Shown here: positions 60,101-64,000 of the stretch, piece after piece | Layout: each line of letters opens with the position of its first letter | Position numbering within the stretch: position 1 is the stretch's first letter | Source of the DNA: CAVYUC01 sp963771595 | Lineage (GTDB): Bacteria; Bacteroidota; Bacteroidia; Bacteroidales; Prolixibacteraceae | DNA: 64,000 nt | Direction: 5' to 3' | Assembly (NCBI GenBank): GCA_963771595.1 | Contig: CAVYUC010000015.1 | Coordinates: 81,710-145,709 of the forward strand | Translations under genes and position numbers: made by a program | Notes under the pieces: generated by a model | The model's database searches: none | What the model saw: only the letters and a program-made list of their open reading frames with translations | What the model was told of the DNA's origin: nothing

Positions 60101-62600
60101 CAACCTTCACACTTTCCGACGGGGCAACCGCCGAACTGGACGGAGTGGAACAAACCAGCGGGACAACTTCAAACGATTTTAGCAATCCGGTGACCTATAC
60201 CCTTACTGCTGAAGACGGAGCTACAACCCAGGATTGGGTAGTAACGGTTACCCAAGCCGTGGTTTTAAATGATGAAACGGAAATCCTCACTTACAGTTTC
60301 GGAATACCGCCGCAAACCGGAAATGCTGACATCAATTCAAGTCTGGGGACCATTGACATTGAAGTGGAATCCGGAACAGACCTGACCAATCTGGTATCTA
60401 CGTTTACACTTTCTGACGGTGCCTCGGTAAAAGTCGGTGGAGTTACCCAGCAAAGCGGAACTACTGCAAATGATTTTACCAATCCGGTTACCTACTCCGT
60501 AACTGCAGAAGATGGAAGCACAATCCGGAATTGGGTAGTTACAGTCACAGAAGAAATGGTTTTAAACAACGAAACCGATATCCTCACTTACAGTTTCGGA
60601 ATACCGCCGCAAACCGGAAATGCTGACATCAATTCAAGTCTGGGTACCATTGACATCGAAGTGGAATCCGGAACAGACCTGACTAATCTCGTATCCACGT
60701 TTACACTTTCTGACGGTGCCTCGGTAAAAGTCGGTGGAGTTACCCAGCAAAGCGGAACTACTGCAAATAATTTTGCCAGCCCGGTTACCTACTCCGTAAC
60801 TGCCGAAGATGGAAGCACAAACCGGAATTGGGTAGTTACAGTCACAGAAGAAATGGTTTTAAACAACGAAACCGATATCCTCACTTACAGTTTCGGAATA
60901 CCGCCGCAAACCGGAAGTGCTGACATCAATTCAGGCCTGGGAACCATTGATATCGAAGTGGAATCCGGAACAGACCTGACCAATCTGGTATCCACGTTTA
61001 CACTTTCTGACGGTGCTTCGGTAAAAGTCGGTGGAGTTACCCAGCAAAGCGGAACTACTGCAAATAATTTTACCAGCCCGGTTACTTACTCCGTAACTGC
61101 CGAAGATGGAAGCACAATCCGGAATTGGGTAGTTACAGTCACAGAAGAAATGGTTTTAAACAACGAAACCGATATCCTCACTTACAGTTTCGGAATACCG
61201 CCGCAAACCGGAAATGCTGACATCAATTCAGGCCTGGGAACCATTGATATCGAAGTGGAATCCGGAACAGACCTGACCAATCTGGTATCCACGTTTACAC
61301 TTTCTGACGGTGCTTCGGTAAAAGTCGGTGGAGTTACCCAGCAAAGCGGAACTACTGCAAATAATTTTACCAGCCCGGTTACTTATTCCGTAACTGCCGA
61401 AGATGGAAGCACAATCCGGAATTGGGTAGTTACAGTCACAGAAGAAATGGTTTTAAACAACGAAACCGATATCCTCACTTACAGTTTCGGAATACCGCCG
61501 CAAACCGGAAGTGCTGACATCAATTCAAGTCTGGGGACCATTGATATCGAAGTGGAATCCGGAACAGACCTACCAATCTGGTATCCACGTTTACACTTTC
61601 TGACGGTGCTTCGGTAAAAGTCGGTGGAGTTACCCAGCAAAGCGGAACTACTGCAAATAATTTTGCCAGCCCGGTTACTTACTCCGTAACTGCCGAAGAT
61701 GGAAGCACAATCCGGAATTGGGCTGTTACAGTCACAGAAGAAATGGTTTTAAACAACGAAACCGATATCCTCACTTACAGTTTCGGAATACCGCCGCAAA
61801 CCGGAAATGCCGACATCAATTCAGGTCTGGGTACCATTGACATCGAAGTGGAATCCGGAACAGACCTATCCAATTTAATAGCTACGTTTACACTTTCGGA
61901 TGGCGCGACAGCAAAAGTGGGCGGTGTGGATCAAACCAGCGGAACAACCGCAAACGATTTTAGCAGTCCGGTGACTTTCACCCTTACTGCCGAAGACGAG
62001 ACTACAACGCAGGCTTGGGTAGTTACTGTAACTGAAGAAGTGGTTTTGAATGATGAAGCAAAAATCTTAGCCTTCTTTTTTGATAGCCCTTCACAAATCG
62101 ATACAACATCAATCGATCCGGTTTTACATACGATAAATATTGTAGTAAAAGAGGGGACAGATCTTACAAGTTTGGTTCCCACATTTGAGCTATCGACTGG
62201 TGCAAATGCAAAAGTGAACAACATTTCACAAATTAGCGGAAACACCATTACCGATTTCTCAAATCCTGTTGTATATACAGTTATTGCTGAAGACGAAATC
62301 ACAACCCAGGAATGGACGGTAATATTGGAAATTGCAACAAAAATCTATGAGTTTAAAATATCCGTTTTGAAGGTTTATCCCAATCCGTTTACTGATAAAA
62401 CAACAGTGGAATTCAGCAATAATGAGCATAATAAATATACATTATCTGTTTATGGAACTACCGGAAATAAAGTAATTGAAATGAATAACATCACTTCAGA
62501 TAAAATTGAACTAAAAAGAGGTAGGTTAAAAGCCGGTATATATATCATTGAACTTAAAGGAGAAAAAATATTTGATAATAAAATGATAATCATAAAATAA
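57166..62600 (+). CDS. giant T9SS-secreted repeat adhesin, broken by a 1-bp deletion
   Basis: The start at 57166 gives a Sec signal (MKRNFTLTFAFLLLTVVFVHANAQ); the frame is open further up to 57070 without a signal. Five units of about 162 residues follow (W-rich jelly roll ending GWYIDDISL, MAM/choice-of-anchor-J-like), then nine units of about 99 residues (ILTYSFGIPPQTG start, DF-x-NPV-x-Y near the end, DUF5018-like). A C-terminal T9SS sorting domain follows (VYPNPFTDKTTVEF to the end). Frame 1 stops at 61617 and frame 2 resumes from 61571 to 62600. The cause is visible: CCTGACCAAT in sister repeats is CCTACCAAT at 61568-61576. Repaired, the protein would have 1811 residues; as read it loses the T9SS signal. 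Confidence 0.85.
57241..59670 (+). repeat. five tandem 486-bp repeats (162-residue units)
   Basis: Units begin near 57241, 57736, 58222, 58708 and 59194. Units 2, 3 and 4 are almost identical in DNA (differences include ACA/AGA for Thr/Arg and ATT/ACT for Ile/Thr), unit 1 diverges in its first half and unit 5 in its last third. This points to recent expansion by recombination and makes the copy number prone to change or misassembly. Confidence 0.95.
59680..62335 (+). repeat. nine tandem repeats of about 297 bp (99-residue units)
   Basis: Units carrying ILTYSFG-like starts lie near 59680, 59973, 60271, 60568, 60865, 61162, 61459, 61755 and 62053. The ATG of EEMVLNNE recurs at 60556, 60853, 61150 and 61447, exactly 297 bp apart, then at 61743, only 296 bp later, which places the deletion in the seventh unit. 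The middle units are nearly identical; the outer ones diverge. Confidence 0.95.
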
Positions 62601-62603
62601 TTA

Positions 62604-64000
62604 GTAACTACTCAGGTCGGATTGATAATTAATACCTGTTCTTGAATGAAAATTCATTTTTACAGGAAGCAACATTAATGGCAAACCGGATTGATTCAGA
62701 TGGATTACCACCTTTCTTGATTATTGTATCAACAACAGATCGTAGTATTGCAAATATTTCTGCTCCTCTTTCAGAACGAAAGCCCCCGGAAACTTTTTGT
62801 TTTACTTTCAGATTGCGGATTGCACGTTCTGAAGCATTGTTATCAAATGGCACATCCGGATAAAACAGAAAGTTGAATACCTGGTTCTTTCGTTTCTTTA
62901 GTCTCTTTTTAAAAGTTAATATTTTGGAATACTTATCTGGCAGTTCCTGATTTATCAACTCATCAAATTTTCTAAGCAAATCACTCCTTTCTTTAAATGG
63001 CAAATCATACCATTCGGGAGTCATTCTTTTCTTCAGTTTAATTGCACTTGACAATACTTCTTTCATCTCAGTTATCCATTTGATTTTGTACAATTCATGG
63101 AGAAAGTTTAGTTCCCGTAGTAGATGTGCCAGGCACAACTGGTGTCTTTTGGCCGGAGTTTTTAACTGTGCCGCCCATGAGTCGCTTACCAGTGTCGCCT
63201 GGGGAAATCCATCAGGAAAGGTTCCCATGATTGTTGCAAACCCCCTGCTTGGGGAAATAGTGATATATGTTGCAAGTAAGCTCTGCCAGGTCCACGCCCA
63301 GGATTTGTCTTTATTCACTTTAACGCCGGTTTCATCTCCACCGATTGTGATGGCTTTTGAAATCTCCTGTTTTATACCTTCATATATTGGAAGTACCATA
63401 TTGGCAGCTTTGTTTAGCATGTTATATATGGTGCCCTCGCTTATGGAAATATTTGTTATGCTTTTTATAAGTTCTGATAAGCGATTATAGGGTACATACT
63501 GCCGGGAACTTAGATAAGCTGTCAGGGAAATCAAATTATTCCCATATTGCACAGGAGCTGTTATACCGGCAGGATAATATCCTTCAGTAACGCACCCACA
63601 ACTGCAGGTTAATTGAAAAATCTGGTGTTCAATAATACGGGCTTTAATTATTGGTATGTCTATTACTTGTCTTTTGCCGATCATTTGATATGCTTCTTCA
63701 GAGTGAATCTTACCACATCTCAAGCAGGTCTCATTTGGTTTGTGTTCTATTACATTGTCAGGATTGGGTGACATCAGTAGTGTATCTCCTTTATGTCCTG
63801 GTTGCCCACCTGGTTTCTTATTGCTCTTTTCACGAAGGCTTTGATTCTTTTGTCGGAATATGTCTTGAGATGGAGGAAGCGAACTGTTACCACTGGTTTT
63901 ACGTGTCTTAAGCCAGTTAACTTCAGTCTGAAGCATCTTAACCTGTGCTGTTAAGGCATCAACCTTTATCAAAAGATCATATACTAAATCAACCAGTTGT
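62604..64000 (-). mobile_element. IS66-family element (partial, runs off the window)
   Basis: The element holds the transposase at 62629. Its end may be at about 62604, where GTAACTACTCAGG begins; IS66 ends often open with GTAA. That would put the insertion only 3 bp past the adhesin stop. The other end and target duplication lie outside the window. Confidence 0.55.
62629..64000 (-). CDS. IS66-family transposase (TnpC-like), 5' end beyond the window
   Basis: At least 447 residues are readable. The frame stays open to the window edge (the first in-window start is a TTG at 63972), so the true start probably lies outside. An N-terminal Leu-rich coiled coil (VDALTAQVKMLQTEVNWLK) and the basic KKPGGQPGHKGDTLL are followed by a Cys zinc finger (CLRCGK, CSCGC). 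The DDE catalytic core has Asp in GGDETGVKV, Asp in LVSDSWAAQ, and Glu in NNASERAIRNLKVKQK. It moves the IS by DNA transposition. No stop or frameshift is seen, so it may be active. Confidence 0.92.
   Translation of the reverse strand, partial: QLVDLVYDLLIKVDALTAQVKMLQTEVNWLKTRKTSGNSSLPPSQDIFRQKNQSLREKSNKKPGGQPGHKGDTLLMSPNPDNVIEHKPNETCLRCGKIHSEEAYQMIGKRQVIDIPIIKARIIEHQIFQLTCSCGCVTEGYYPAGITAPVQYGNNLISLTAYLSSRQYVPYNRLSELIKSITNISISEGTIYNMLNKAANMVLPIYEGIKQEISKAITIGGDETGVKVNKDKSWAWTWQSLLATYITISPSRGFATIMGTFPDGFPQATLVSDSWAAQLKTPAKRHQLCLAHLLRELNFLHELYKIKWITEMKEVLSSAIKLKKRMTPEWYDLPFKERSDLLRKFDELINQELPDKYSKILTFKKRLKKRKNQVFNFLFYPDVPFDNNASERAIRNLKVKQKVSGGFRSERGAEIFAILRSVVDTIIKKGGNPSESIRFAINVASCKNEFSFKNRY

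Noticed and set aside
57241..62335. CRISPR-like array
   Set aside because: The repeats are 486 and about 297 bp long, coding, tandem and without spacers; they are protein repeats.

Overview
The window comes from a Bacteroidota chromosome, most likely the Marinilabiliales/Prolixibacteraceae group, although the family is inferred and not proven. The evidence is a type IX secretion (T9SS) C-terminal sorting domain on a giant adhesin, a DUF4249 lipoprotein next to a TonB-dependent receptor, an atpD-atpC pair standing apart from the other ATP synthase genes, promoters with TAnnTTTG -7 boxes, weak Shine-Dalgarno signals, and many lipobox proteins. No rRNA, tRNA or CRISPR array is visible.

Layout. 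1-5.5 kb: the tail of an outer-membrane protein, a hairpin-rich gap, then a tight four-gene cassette (Cys-rich lipoprotein, DUF4249 lipoprotein, small lipoprotein, TonB receptor). The cassette is flanked by two copies of the same terminator. 5.5-7 kb: two exported fasciclin-domain proteins on the minus strand. 7.6-11.7 kb: mutA and mutB, the two subunits of B12-dependent methylmalonyl-CoA mutase, separated by a palindromic REP-like element. 12-14.2 kb: a small secreted protein and a GH130-type lipoprotein. 14.4-20.4 kb: a membrane hybrid histidine kinase with an HPt domain, a sigma-54 activator, then a coiled-coil membrane protein and a DUF4382 lipoprotein behind a likely sigma-54 promoter with an upstream palindrome. 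20.6-25.8 kb: acyl-CoA ligase, Tat-exported TIM-barrel protein, beta-barrel protein with a polybasic tail, and a U32 (TrhP-like) protein.

26-29.5 kb: an exported rubrerythrin and a DUF2231/OmpR-regulator/histidine-kinase operon. Their two promoters share the same CTTAA direct-repeat box at the same distance from the -7 box, which suggests one small regulon.

29.8-45.2 kb is the most striking part: a seven-gene minus-strand operon that encodes a composite exporter. In transcription order it holds an ABC ATPase, an ABC-2 permease fused to a catalytically dead M1-peptidase-like region and a golvesin-like domain, a TolC-type channel, a membrane fusion protein, an RND pump, a second RND pump fused through six extra membrane helices to a complete ABC ATPase (1572 residues), and a second ABC-2 permease. 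Proton-driven and ATP-driven export therefore appear joined in one operon and even in one polypeptide.

45.5-56 kb: two paralogues of the small secreted protein at 12 kb, a ComB-like phosphatase with a PatB/MalY-type lyase, an orphan DUF6922 protein, a GT9 glycosyltransferase, atpD-atpC, and a polyprenyl synthase with an MMPL-type RND exporter. 56-64 kb: a membrane-bound LuxR-type regulator, a T9SS adhesin built from 5 near-identical 486-bp repeats and 9 repeats of about 297 bp and broken by a 1-bp deletion, then an IS66-family transposase running off the window end.
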